A stretch of 64,000 nt of DNA, from positions 17,082,001-17,146,000 of the forward strand of contig NC_134025.1 in NCBI RefSeq assembly GCF_964204645.1. Direction: 5' to 3'. How positions within the stretch are numbered: position 1 is the first letter of the stretch; each line of letters opens with the position of its first letter. A program made the translations under genes and the position numbers. This document shows, one piece after another, positions 44,148 through 53,714 of the stretch. The notes below the pieces were generated by a model, which saw only the letters and a list, made by a program, of their open reading frames with translations, was not told the origin of the DNA and ran no database searches. This DNA is from Tubulanus polymorphus (lineage: Eukaryota; Nemertea; Palaeonemertea; Tubulaniformes; Tubulanidae).

Positions 44148-45028
44148 AAATGTGCATTTTGAAATTTTTGATTCCTTTTTTTCTTTGTCATGAATAATTG
44201 TATTCCATCTTTAGTGTTCTGTAATTTTTTCCCAGAACCATGTAATGAATTATCCTCTGTTGTTCTGAAATCTAACCATAGTGCGTATTTATTACCTGTA
44301 TAATAATTAATATTACAATTTTCAGATGATTTTACTTTTTCATTCATAAGATGTTTTCTAATTTCTGGCCATTGATCTATCATTCTCATTCCTTGACAAA
44401 ATATTTTATTTGCTATTCCTTCGATAGTTATTTATACTTTTGTTATTTCAGGATTATAATAATTATCAACCTGTATTGCGCCATTACAATATGTTGCAAT
44501 GGTAAAAATATTAATATACCTTTAATAGATCTTCTTGGGAAGTTAATATTCTCATTAATAATTTCATCACTTGCATTAATAGTTACAATTTTAAATTTAT
44601 CAATATAATCATATAATAATGAAAATCCTTGATTGTATTGAGTTTCGAATTGTGTTAGCAATATTTTCATCAGTTACTGTATCATATTCTTAACATTATT
44701 CGATAATTTAATGCATAAATAAATTATAATCATCTAATGAGAAAACTGTTTCTGGCCTAATCTTTATAGTTAATTTTTTAATCAAATATCTTCCAACATT
44801 ATCGACAACATAATTATTATTATTGCCAGTTACTTTTATATCGGCTGATAAATAAATACTATTTGGAACATAAAAAGTATTTTGTGTTAATCTAGGGATT
44901 CTAACATATAAAGTTTCATCAGGATTAATATTAGAAGGATTATGAGTAATTATATGATGAGATCTTTCTGCTTTAATAGCATTAGATATTCTATGATTCT
45001 TAGAAGGATTTATATAACTCCCACTCAT
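44148..45028 (-). pseudogene. MCP: Polinton major capsid protein (double jelly-roll), fragments
   Basis: Three blocks on minus. The N-terminus (45,028-44,708) begins MSGSYINPSKNHRISNAIKA and has VPNSIYLSADIKVTGNNNN and DNVGRYLIKKLTIKI. The middle (about 44,600) has NINFPRRSIKGILIF. The C-terminal part (44,430-44,150) has KYALWLDFRTTEDNSLHGSG. These are signature blocks of the Polinton/adintovirus capsid protein that would form the virion shell. The total is far shorter than the usual 450-650 aa, so internal deletions plus frameshifts have destroyed it, and the 3' end is cut at 44,148 by the TIR element. The start follows TTTTTTGTTAAATAA. Confidence 0.75.
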
Positions 45029-45044
45029 TTATTTAACAAAAAAA

Positions 45045-46224
45045 TTAATTATTTATTTTTATCATATTCACTAACCCAAAAATAATTGCACTTAGAACTG
45101 TAATTAGAAATAAAATAATATGTTCAGCAGCAAAGTTAAGAATATTCCCAGCAGATTTCAATATAAAACCAACAATTGACGCAATAACTCCGGGTAAAGT
45201 TGCAGCAGATTTTTTAGATAGATTCCCATAAATATTTTGCTAATTTTTTTAAACCATCCTTAACTTCATCATGTATAGAATTATTATCATTTGGGGGTTT
45301 ATCTGGTTTATTGGGAGTAGGAGTAGATTTTAATGAATTTGATATAGCTAAACCTATTGTTGTAAATACCATAGTTACAGCTGTTAGAATTGAAAGAATT
45401 GTTATTCCTTCTAATTTAAATAATAATTTTATTCTATCTTTCAATGATATTTCAGAATTTGGTTTAATCAACAAATCTTTAAAAATCACTTTTAATCTAT
45501 TAATATTATAATCATATGATTTTAATAATAATTTAATTTCTTCTTTCTGAAATTCTATGTTATATTCTAAATTATCAATTTCTTTTTCTAAACTTATAAT
45601 TCTTTGTCTATGTTCCATTTCATCAATTACTTGATGACCTAAATCAGACTTTAATTGTTCTATTTCTTTATTTTTATCAGTTAATTCTTTTTCTAAAAAT
45701 CTAATTTTAATATCTCTTTTACTTTTTTCATGCGCAATTTTATCAGCTGATTCTTGCATACCATTAATTTCTCTACGTGCTTGTTCAGGAAATGCTTCTA
45801 ATTCATCATCGGTTAAATCCAATAATCCTTTTTCTAGTAAAGATTGTATTCGATTTATTCCAGTTTCAGCACCGGGTGTATCTAAAACACTATTCATCTG
45901 TTCTTCAAATGAATGAACTGTATCTAACATGCTATCAAAATGTTTTACTAATTGTAATTGACTTGAATCATTATCAATTTGTTGAATATCTCTTCTCGAT
46001 GTTTCGGGAGTTGAAGATCTTAATCTATCTGATCGATCTGCATACTCTTCCATTTCTGGATCAACATTAGTAGGATTTGGATTTGGATTTTTAAATGGTG
46101 AATATTTGTTTATATCAATATTAGGAATTGGTTCTTCTTCATTTATTCTATCGAGTGCATTCCATATAATTCTGAGAAATTCTCTACCGCCTTTTGAACC
46201 TTCAATTGTAGATCTCGCTAACAT
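45045..46224 (-). pseudogene. Coiled-coil membrane protein of the Polinton virion cluster, one frameshift
   Basis: 336 codons are open from 46,224. There is a Pro/Asn-rich N-terminal part, a long coiled coil (about residues 150-240, e.g. EKELTDKNKEIEQLKSDLGH) and a transmembrane segment (ITILSILTAVTMVFTTIGLA). One extra G near 45,222 shifts the frame. The alternative frame continues to 45,045 with LSKKSAATLPGVIASIVGFI and a second hydrophobic stretch ending in LFLITVLSAIIFGLV. The original product was therefore about 395 aa with two or three membrane spans. It lies just upstream of MCP. A membrane or virion-spike anchoring role is possible but not shown. Confidence 0.7.
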
Positions 46225-46430
46225 TTCTTAATTTATCTAATCGATCCCCATACTCTTCCATTTCTGGATCAACATAAGTAGGATTTAAATTTGGATTTTT
46301 AAATGGTGAATATTTGTTAATATCAATACCAACATTTGGTTCTTCTTCATCTATTCTATCGAGTGCATTCCATATAATTCTGAGAAATTCTGTACCACCT
46401 TTTGAATGTTCAATTGAAGATCCAGATTTC
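46225..46430 (-). repeat. Tandem duplication of the coiled-coil gene 5' end
   Basis: About 200 bp repeat the start of the 336-codon frame (46,016-46,224): GGTEFLRIIWNALDRIDEEE against GGREFLRIIWNALDRINEEE, then INKYSPFKNPN. The two copies are about 90% alike. The duplicate lacks an open start and is fused to the end of the neighbouring gene. Confidence 0.8.
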
Positions 46431-46973
46431 AGGATGGTACAGATCTTCTTGTCCCATTTTAGATAATTGAATTGATACAGTTTCGTTATTTAATTCAACT
46501 TTATAAAACCATGAATCATTTTTAAATTCTAAATTATTCATGAAATGTGGATCATCTTTTCTAATTTGTTCTGAAATATCTTCTGGTTCAATGTTATATG
46601 TTACATTTTTTGGTAATAATTCTTCAATAACTGTATTTGTTACACTATGTTTTATGTATGATAATTCTTTTTTCAATACAGGGTTTTCTGTTCTTTCTAA
46701 TCTATTAATTAAATCTTTTCTTTCTGGTCTAGTTTTAATTATTATCTCATCGCGGGTTCTTAAATAATCTATTAATTATTCACTTGTTACAGTATCATAT
46801 TTAAATTCATCATAATCATATAATATAGGCCCACTAGAATCATCTTCACCTAAATTAGTATTATATGCTGATTCATCATCATTATCAATATTAGTTTCAT
46901 TAAATTCAGGTTGTGGTTCATCACTTATACCGGGAGCGTCACCAAAAGGTATCCATTGGAATATCTTCTTCCA
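46410..46973 (-). pseudogene. Unknown ~185-aa acidic Polinton protein, two lesions
   Basis: Starts MEEDIP at 46,973 behind TTTTTTATTATATAA. An indel near 46,943 shifts the frame. The frame then runs through an acidic region (ETNIDNDDESAYNTNLGEDD) to a TAA near 46,785. After it the same frame continues (RTRDEIIIKTRPERKDLINR) to 46,410. The open 88-codon part from 46,676 is only its C-terminal third. The last residues may come from the duplicated neighbour. I do not recognise the family. Confidence 0.6.
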
Positions 46974-46974
46974 T

Positions 46975-48283
46975 TTATATAATAAAAAATTTAAAGTTAA
47001 AATATAATATTCCTCCGATTACAATTCCTATACTAGTTATAGCTAATTTAGCATTTTCATGGGATTTATTATCATCATTAGTTTTAATTATTTCATGTTG
47101 AATATTATCAGTTTTTATATCTTCTGTAGTATTGTAATCTTTTATTTTAGAATCATTATTTAATTTAATATTCTTAGTTTTAGTTTCTGTTGATTGAATA
47201 TGTTTTTTATTTTTTTCACCTTCCATTAATTTTGGAGCAGTGATAATCTTTTTGTTTATATCATTTAATCCAAATGAATTATTTATTGTTGCAGTTTTAA
47301 TTAGATTATTATAACCAATTATACTTCCCATCTTTAATACTAAATCATTAGAAATAATTAATGGATTATGGCCTATACAATCATTTAATCTAATATGTGA
47401 TTTATCTAAATAATTTTGATATCTTACTATATTTTCTGGAATCGATCTATTTTTATCATTATGAATGGAATCTTCAAATAATACTTTGAATTGTTTTTGT
47501 GTATCAAATGAAGTGTTATCATTTCCAACTATTGGTGATGTTGTTTCAACTTGCGGACCTAGAATACATATCAAATAAGTTCTAATAGATTGATTTATTC
47601 TTTGTATACCTGATTTTGTAAAACCTTCACTATTTTCTAAAATAAAATTAATCCATCCATTATTGTTTTGTTGTTGTATATTATTATAATATTTTGGTAA
47701 TTCATTCCATAATAGTGTTCTTATATCTGTATTTGTCATTATTTTTCCAAATTCTTTAGTATATAATATTCCTAATCCACCCATTGTTCCAATTTTTGAT
47801 CTAAAATCATTATTTGAATTAATATTAAATTCATTACATATTTTATAAAACTTAGAAAAATTAATATTATTATTTAGTTCATTAAAATATTTTGAACCTG
47901 GTAAAGGACATTCTAATTCATCTAATATTAATTTTATTTGAAAATATGTATGAAATCTAAAAAGTGATAACATCAATGGTAAACTTGGTTTTTTTAAATG
48001 ATCATTCCAACTTATACCACACCCTGTTGTTGCGCAATAAACAGCAAAATTTAATTGGTTCTGCCAATACTTCATATTAGATTTTAATGACCATTGTTTT
48101 GCCTCATTTAAATTTTTAAAATTAATTGTATACACATGAAATATATTTTCCACCTTAACATTAAAATTATTACTTTCAGTAACATAAATATCTAAATCAA
48201 TTAATGAATTAAAAACTTCATTTCTATATGAAATATCTTTATTAAAATCTATTGCATTTAATTGATTTATTATATTGGAAAGC
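46975..48283 (-). CDS. Conserved Polinton protein of ~430 aa, function unknown
   Basis: Open for 392 codons from a GTG at 48,153, but the same frame continues upstream without a stop to about 48,283 (INQLNAIDFNKDISYRNEVF). The R1 copy has an ATG there, so the true start is upstream and its ATG is lost here. Conserved blocks are WQNQLNFAVYCATTGCGISW, LSLFRFHTYFQIKLILDEL and GGLGILYTKEFG. I know this pattern from uncharacterised proteins of animal Polintons. The C-terminus is Lys/Asn-rich with a hydrophobic end (LAITSIGIVIGGILYFNFKF) that could be a membrane anchor. It sits in the structural-gene cluster. Confidence 0.75.
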
Positions 48284-48311
48284 TTTTAGAAAAATAATTA
48301 AAAAATTAATA

Positions 48312-48732
48312 ATTTATTAATTCTTTTAATAATTTATCTTGTTCTTCAACTGTAATATTATCATTCAAACTTATTATATAATCTAGTGTATTTTTCAATT
48401 TATTAATTTCTTTTATATTAGTTTTAATTTTTTCTTTATTACTTTTTATATTTACTTATACCAGTTAAAACACTTGAACTTAACCTAACACACCAATTGA
48501 TATAGCTAAAGGAGTTAATGGACTGAATATTGCTAGAAATGTTATTACAGAACTAATTGTAACTGAACCACTGATAATAACATAATATATAATTTTACTT
48601 TTTAAATATTTTTTCTTTTTTATCTTTCAAGTCACTTTCAAATTCTAATATTTGTTTTTCTAAATATATTTTTAATTTAGTTTTATTTATATCATGAGGA
48701 ATAATGTCAATATTATCAACTTTATCATCCAT
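48312..48732 (-). pseudogene. Small two-part membrane protein, frameshifted
   Basis: Starts MDDKVDNIDIIPHDINKTKL at 48,732, behind TTTTTTTTGCTAAATAA. After 45 codons an indel near 48,597 moves the frame. The continuation (IIYYVIISGSVTISSVITFL, then FSPLTPLAISIGVLG) is a hydrophobic segment. A second lesion near 48,485 precedes a charged C-terminal coiled coil ending in LLKELINY. The original size is about 140 aa. The R1 copy is at 4,445-4,870. Confidence 0.65.
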
Positions 48733-48769
48733 TTATTTAGCAAAAAAAATTACTAATTAGTAAATTCAT

Positions 48770-49187
48770 ATGCTACAAATATAACAATAACTGTTTCGCC
48801 TAAAAATCCAAATTATTTCATATTTCTGTTGTTCTTTACTTGGGGTATAATAATCTGATAATTTAGGTTTGTATAGATGTAATTTTTCTTTATTGGTTAC
48901 CGCGTTATATAAACTCATTGCATCATCAATTGCATCATCACTGATTGAAAATCTCTATGTGAAATCTTCTGATCATATAATTCCTTGTTGATATAATCCA
49001 TATAGTTTTGCCTCTTTTCTCTATATTCTTCTGCAGCTTTATTATATTTCTCTAACGCTAAGTTATGTCTTTTTTGTTCTGATAATGATCCATTTTTATC
49101 AATATGCTTGAATAAATAACCACCACCAGTAAATGCTAAAGCGTTAACAATTGCCGATCCTATAATAGTTATAATTGCAGAAGCCAT
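48770..49187 (-). pseudogene. MASAI-type Polinton membrane protein, frameshifted
   Basis: 90 codons are open from 49,187: a hydrophobic start MASAIITIIGSAIVNALAFT, then GGGYLFKHI, then a charged helix (QKRHNLALEKYNKAAEEYRE). A one-base indel near 48,943 shifts the frame. The other frame continues with DDAIDDAMSLYNAVTNKEKL and PKLSDYYTPSKEQQK. This order (hydrophobic start, KRHxLALEK helix, LSDFYTPS end) is conserved in animal Polintons, where the protein is uncharacterised. The start follows TTTTTTTGCTAAATAA. Confidence 0.7.
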
Positions 49188-49210
49188 TTATTTAGCAAAA
49201 AAATATGCAT

Positions 49211-49333
49211 TTATATGGGAGGAATATATTTTTGTTTTTCCAAATAATCAATAGTTAAATTAGATAAAGTAACTACTAATGTTAATTTTAAGATATCATT
49301 TATGTCAAATCTATCAACATTAACACTTCCCAT
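49211..49333 (-). CDS. 40-aa Polinton membrane protein
   Basis: MGSVNVDRFDINDILKLTLV continues to a stop after KYIPPI. It is too short for most gene finders but is kept in the R1 copy (6,383-6,480). One hydrophobic helix is predicted in the middle. It lies between the 28-aa and the MASAI-type genes, in the order seen in other animal Polintons. Confidence 0.55.
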   Translation of the reverse strand: MGSVNVDRFDINDILKLTLVVTLSNLTIDYLEKQKYIPPI

Positions 49334-49345
49334 TTTAAATACTTT

Positions 49346-49432
49346 TTATAATACCATTGAATAACCAACAATTCCAACTGATAGTAAGGCGCCATTATAT
49401 AATCCAGTTATTATCCACTTATTATCACTCAT
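49346..49432 (-). CDS. 28-aa hydrophobic peptide gene
   Basis: MSDNKWIITGLYNGALLSVG continues to a TAA, starting behind TTTTTTGATAAATAA. It is a single hydrophobic span. The position and the promoter-like motif argue that it is real despite its size. It may be truncated. Confidence 0.45.
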   Translation of the reverse strand: MSDNKWIITGLYNGALLSVGIVGYSMVL

Positions 49433-49773
49433 TTATTTATCAAAAAATTACTATCTTCAGAATATTTAGTTATCTTAGTGATAATTATTTCAACATTTAT
49501 TTCATTTCTACTTTTATGATTATCATATATTTTAGATAATATATCTTTAATATCATCAATAATTCCATCTTCATTTAATTCATAATATTCTAAAGGTGTT
49601 TTAATTAAATCAATTACTTTTTCTATATTATAATTTTCTTTATTAATCATTGATGCATTGTTAAATGATTTACTTTTTATATCAGTAATTACATCATTGA
49701 CTTTAATTCTCATTTCTTTACCATGTTTAAAATCAAACCCAAAACATATACTCGGTCCAACAGTTATATTCAT
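49429..49773 (-). CDS. 114-aa Polinton protein, function unknown
   Basis: Intact from ATG 49,773, behind TTTTTTTCACTATATAA, and overlapping the 28-aa gene start by 4 bp. It starts MNITVGPSICFGFDFKHGKE. The rest is mixed charged and beta/helical, with no known domain. The R1 copy (7,204-7,512) keeps the GPSICFGF start, so this end is conserved. Confidence 0.65.
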   Translation of the reverse strand: MNITVGPSICFGFDFKHGKEMRIKVNDVITDIKSKSFNNASMINKENYNIEKVIDLIKTPLEYYELNEDGIIDDIKDILSKIYDNHKSRNEINVEIIITKITKYSEDSNFLINK

Positions 49774-49779
49774 TTATAT

Positions 49780-50095
49780 AGTGAAAAAAATTACTCTCTA
49801 CATCTTATAACTAATTCATATATCACAGGAAAGTTATTCAAATCAATTAAATATCCATTATGATTTCTAATTGCTAATCTAAAATTATTAAATTGAGGAA
49901 TGCATGGTTTGAAATCACATTAACTGTATTGTCACAGTAACTGTAACAATATTTTTAATTAGATATTTCTTATGGATTGTTAATTCTTTTAACTTCTTGA
50001 ATTTATAATCTACTGATTTGACATTTGACGTATCTTTGATTCTATCTAGAATGATTTGTTGTTCTCACTGTGAGCTTGTTTACTCTCAATTTATA
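49780..50095 (-). pseudogene. Fusion of OB-like gene start and a minor-capsid-like C-terminus
   Basis: From 50,095 the minus strand matches the start of the gene at 9,488 (ESKQA..ENNKSF, then YKFKKLKELTIHKKYLI in shifted frames) with ATG changed to TTG. Near 49,925 it switches to FNNFRLAIRNHNGYLIDLNN and ends VIYELVIRC. The second part resembles the C-terminal jelly-roll strands (RNxNG..DLNN..YEL) of Polinton minor capsid/penton proteins, whose N-terminus may be the fragment at 61,306. So two genes are fused by deletion. The penton assignment is weak. Confidence 0.4.
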
Positions 50096-50119
50096 ATATA
50101 TATTTTTATTAAAATTTGA

Positions 50120-52583
50120 TTAACACGTTATAATCCTGTTCATTATTTCCTTCTCTTTTGTTTCTTCTCTTTTAAATCTTAAGTATTCATCTAAATTACA
50201 ACCATATGCAACTGTGTGTATACCATCATCTAAAATATATCTTTTATCATCAAATGGGTTTAGACTGATCTTCTCTATCTCTTCAATAAACATTTCATGA
50301 TCTTCAGATCTTAAACATCTCATCTTATGTTTTCTAACTTCTTCATTGAATATACAATTGATGTAGTCTTTGAAATGAATATTCTTTTCTACTACGCTTT
50401 TGGTAATTCCTTTTAACTTTTTAGATTCATGAGTTTTAGTTTTATATGAATACATTTTAGATTTAATACCAATGAATTCAATCATTTCTTCACCACCCAA
50501 TTCATCCCGGGAACTTTTTTATTATCATTGCTAAACAATTCATGATCTTTAATTCATGATGTTTTTAAATCATCAGTTATGTTATTAGTTTTTAACTTTA
50601 ATATGTAACTGTCAGTATCAAAATATAAGATTTGAAAATTGATTGTCTTAGCTTGTAAGTTACAATTCTTATGTGCTGCGCCTCTAAACTTTCCATTCAA
50701 ATGATCATGGTCTCTAACCTTTTTACCTTTTAGATTAAATGTCTTTTCACAATAATAACATTTATCTGCAAACTCAAATGCTTCTTTATCTTCTTCTGTC
50801 ATAATTATTTCTTTATTTGTATCTAATAGTTTACTAAATTTTATTTCATACTCGATTAATAAGTCACAAAAATGATTGATAACATTTTCATTTCTATAAT
50901 GATAATATTCACTTTTAATTAGTTCTGGATAATCAGATTTTATATATAACCCGAAAGCTGCAGCTGATTGATGAATCTTTTTAATAGTATTTGTTATTAG
51001 GGGATCTGAATAGTCAATTATATCATTTTCATTAGAATTTAATTTCTTTCTTTTATGATATATTTCTTTTCTATCTTGATCAGTTAATTCTTTATTTGAT
51101 GATTCAAAATCTCCATATATAACAAATGGTACTTTATTCTTGTAATCATATTTTTTGAATTCTAATATTTTATCCTTTTGCATTTGGTAAAACTATCTTA
51201 CAATAATCATGATTATCACATAATTGTTTATGATTTAATAATGCACTTTCAGTTCTCAATTTATGTAAACATTTTCTACATAGATATATTTCATTATCAA
51301 AATCATTTTCTGATTTAAAAAATAAATCGATTTGTTTAATCCACATATAATGATTTTCATAATATAGTATATCTATAACATCATTTGAATCATAATCTTT
51401 TGATAGGTATAAAGGTTCTAATGTATAATGTTTTATATCGTTACCTTTCTTATTTGGTAATTTGATTAGATCGAATACATTTATTTTTAGATTATTATCT
51501 CTTTCTATTTTTGGGATATTTTTAATTCTAACTGGATAATTGTCTGTCTTATAATTATTTTCGAATTGTTTATAATTTGTTAATTTAAAACTATGTGTAA
51601 TATCTTCTGTTGGATGTAAGCAACTAATTATTGTCCATAGAAAACATTTATCATCAGAATTTTGTACATTTATAACAGCATTTGTTTTAAATGGTATTTT
51701 GATATAACTTGATCCATTTATATTATCATGTTTATAATATGATGAATTATTTACATCAATTGGTTTTGATTTAGTTAACTTATTATATTTTGTGTTATAA
51801 ACGTGTAAACTCATAAATATTATTTCATCGAATATTAAACCAGATCCTTCAAAATATTTCTCTTCTATTTTAGTTTTTACTTCATTATAACATTTATCTA
51901 ATTTATCATCTATATGTTGTTTTGAAATAATATGTTGTGAATGAGAATGTATATTATATATTGGTTTATCTTCAGATTTTATAAACTTTACTTTAGAAGA
52001 TATGCTAATTTTAGGGTGTTCAACATCTGTGATTATTTTTACAATATTTTATATATTTTCTAAATTTTTTTTATTTTCTTCTAATGTTTTTCCTTTATGA
52101 AATTTAAACTCAATAGCTGCTGGACCATTATCACTTTTAAATGCTTCGGTTATCTATTTCCTTTTTATTATCTAATGAATTAATATAATTTCTTACATCT
52201 TCCATGTATGGTCTTTTATTGCTTAATTTATTTTTTATTCTTTTAATTGTCTTCTGTTTCTTTTCATTATCATTATCAAAATAATCCTCACCTAAAATCA
52301 TTATTCTTATTTCTAATATGACTTTTAGATTTTAAATGTTCTTTATAATATCTTTTCTCACTGAATGATTGATTATATGTATCACATTTGTATGTTTCTT
52401 TTTCATTCTTTAATTTAGTTTAACTTTAGTTTTGTTTTTCTCTAATTTAGTTTCTAATATATCATCTTTATTTTTTAACTTTAATTTATTTTCTAAATGT
52501 GTTCTAGTTTTATTGTGTCTTGCTTTTTGGGATTTATCTATATTGATTTTACATGTTGAACAGTAGTACTTATTTGCTTCCAT
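50120..52583 (-). pseudogene. polB: Polinton DNA polymerase B, internally deleted
   Basis: Starts at 52,583 with the C2H2 finger (YYCSTCKINIDKS). Frameshifts lie between 52,440 and 51,820. It is open from 51,814 (KCFLWTIISCLHPTEDITHS) to the exonuclease start (FVIYGDFESS, the Exo I Asp/Glu) and KVRDHDHLNGKFRGAAHKNC. Then INFQ is joined directly to ILYFDTDSYIL (near 50,632), so Exo II, Exo III and polymerase motifs A and B, about 1.55 kb, are missing. Motif C (YFDTDS) is uninterrupted, that is, intein-free. The C-terminal part to 50,120 follows after a stop near 50,550. It cannot polymerise DNA. Confidence 0.85.
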
Positions 52584-52814
52584 TTTAATACTAAATTTTT
52601 TATTAAAATTGATTTTAGAAGTTATTCATTTATATTTTATTCATGTATATGAATATTTTAAGAGTAATAGGGATAATAGGGGTTCATATCAAAGGTCGAA
52701 AGGGCGGGCGAGTAAAAAATGAAAAATAAATTCGAGTGTGCGAGAATTTATTTTTCATTTCTAATGAGCTCGACCTTTCGACCTTTGGTATGAAACAACT
52801 TATTCCCTATTACT
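52543..52814. repeat. Right terminal inverted repeat with terminal palindrome
   Basis: The palindrome at 52,663-52,814 is bounded by AGTAATAGGG and CCCTATTACT, with arms CAAAGGTCGAAAGGGC and GACCTTTCGACCTTTGG. 52,543-52,662 is the complement of 12,110-12,232. Confidence 0.85.
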
Positions 52815-53123
52815 GGTAGCACACCGAGTGCCTCCAAGACAACTAAAATACGACGAGAAAGGAGTTAAACAACCGGACAGAATAATTGTGCGTTTTTTCG
52901 ATCGAAAGAGGCGGAATTTTATCATTCGGAAACGTGCGACATTAAAGGATTCAGGGATTATAATACGCGAAGATCTTTGCCCTGAAATTGCGAAACTAGT
53001 TAATCGCGCGGTTAACTCGAGACTATATAACAAAGTGTGGACAGTCATTGGAGAAGTATTCGGTTGCACTGAGAATGGTGAGAAAAAAAGAATTAACATT
53101 TTCAAACCACTGCCGAAGTAATA
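52815..53123 (+). mobile_element. L1-type LINE ORF1, C-terminal half
   Basis: Opens with the second GGTAGC and reads VAHRVPPRQLKYDEKG, then DRIIVRFFDRKRRNFIIRKR and SGIIIREDLCPEIAKLVNRA, to a stop after FKPLPK. This is the RRM/C-terminal RNA-binding part of L1 ORF1 (RPIIVRF..R..R..ISEDL..), continuing the half that ends at 11,956. The frame across the junction is interrupted only by a one-base difference within the last 12 bases of the left part. Confidence 0.75.
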
Positions 53124-53130
53124 GCAGTAC

Positions 53131-53624
53131 CGGTAATTAACTAATTGTGACTAACTAACTTTTTTCCTTTCTTCATTCGTTTATGCGTTATACATTGTTA
53201 GCAATACAGGTATCTCTAAATGGATCTTACCAATAATTCAAATATTTGGTCAAACTTTCAGAATTACCAAATTATTGATATGTACATATTAACTTACCAA
53301 TCCTAATATAGATCCGTTTGGTTTAAATAATAACCCAAATGCTTTTCTGGGTAACCAGACTAAATTATCATGTTTTTGCTAAATGCTTTTGCTATATGTA
53401 TCATCTATTCTCAACTCATATGAAAAGTTCAATGAAACTCAATACACGCAATATTACAACTTGTTCTGTAATACATGAATATGAATTATATTGGTATCTG
53501 GGGATCTTAGCTAAAGTTCTATTTTTGAAAATTTTAGTAAAAAGAAATGTGTTTAGGTAATACAGATCCAGAGAGCCGCATTAAAAACATAAGAAACAAT
53601 CCCAATCTATTATTAAATGTATTC
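53131..53624. other. No gene recognised (LINE inter-ORF or ORF2 start?)
   Basis: An AT-rich interval after the LINE ORF1 stop. An ATG at 53,221 opens a 30-codon frame only. It ends at GGCGAT, which precedes the terminus of R5. Confidence 0.35.
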
Positions 53625-53714
53625 GGCGATAGTAATAGGAAATGTGTTGTTTCATACCAGAGGTCGAAGGTCGAGACACCACTCATCACCACAAGTATTT
53701 TTTTTCCCTAATAA

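Larger units (their letters stand above)
11957..52814. mobile_element. Polinton/Maverick element R3 with nested insertions
   Basis: Both ends are palindromes bounded by AGTAATAGGG and CCCTATTACT. The flanking 6 bp GGTAGC is directly repeated at 11,951-11,956 and 52,815-52,820. Polintons are known to make 6-bp duplications and to begin with 5'-AG. The terminal inverted repeat is about 275 bp (11,957-12,232 against about 52,543-52,814) and runs into the pPolB start. The flanks join to one LINE ORF1 (VAHRV motif split at the duplication). Without nested elements the right part carries pPolB, capsid, ATPase and integrase genes on minus. Nested insertions include Harbinger, a second Polinton end and two TIR elements. 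Confidence 0.85.

Noticed and set aside
53221-53624. LINE ORF2 start
   Set aside because: Only a short frame follows and no endonuclease motif is visible.
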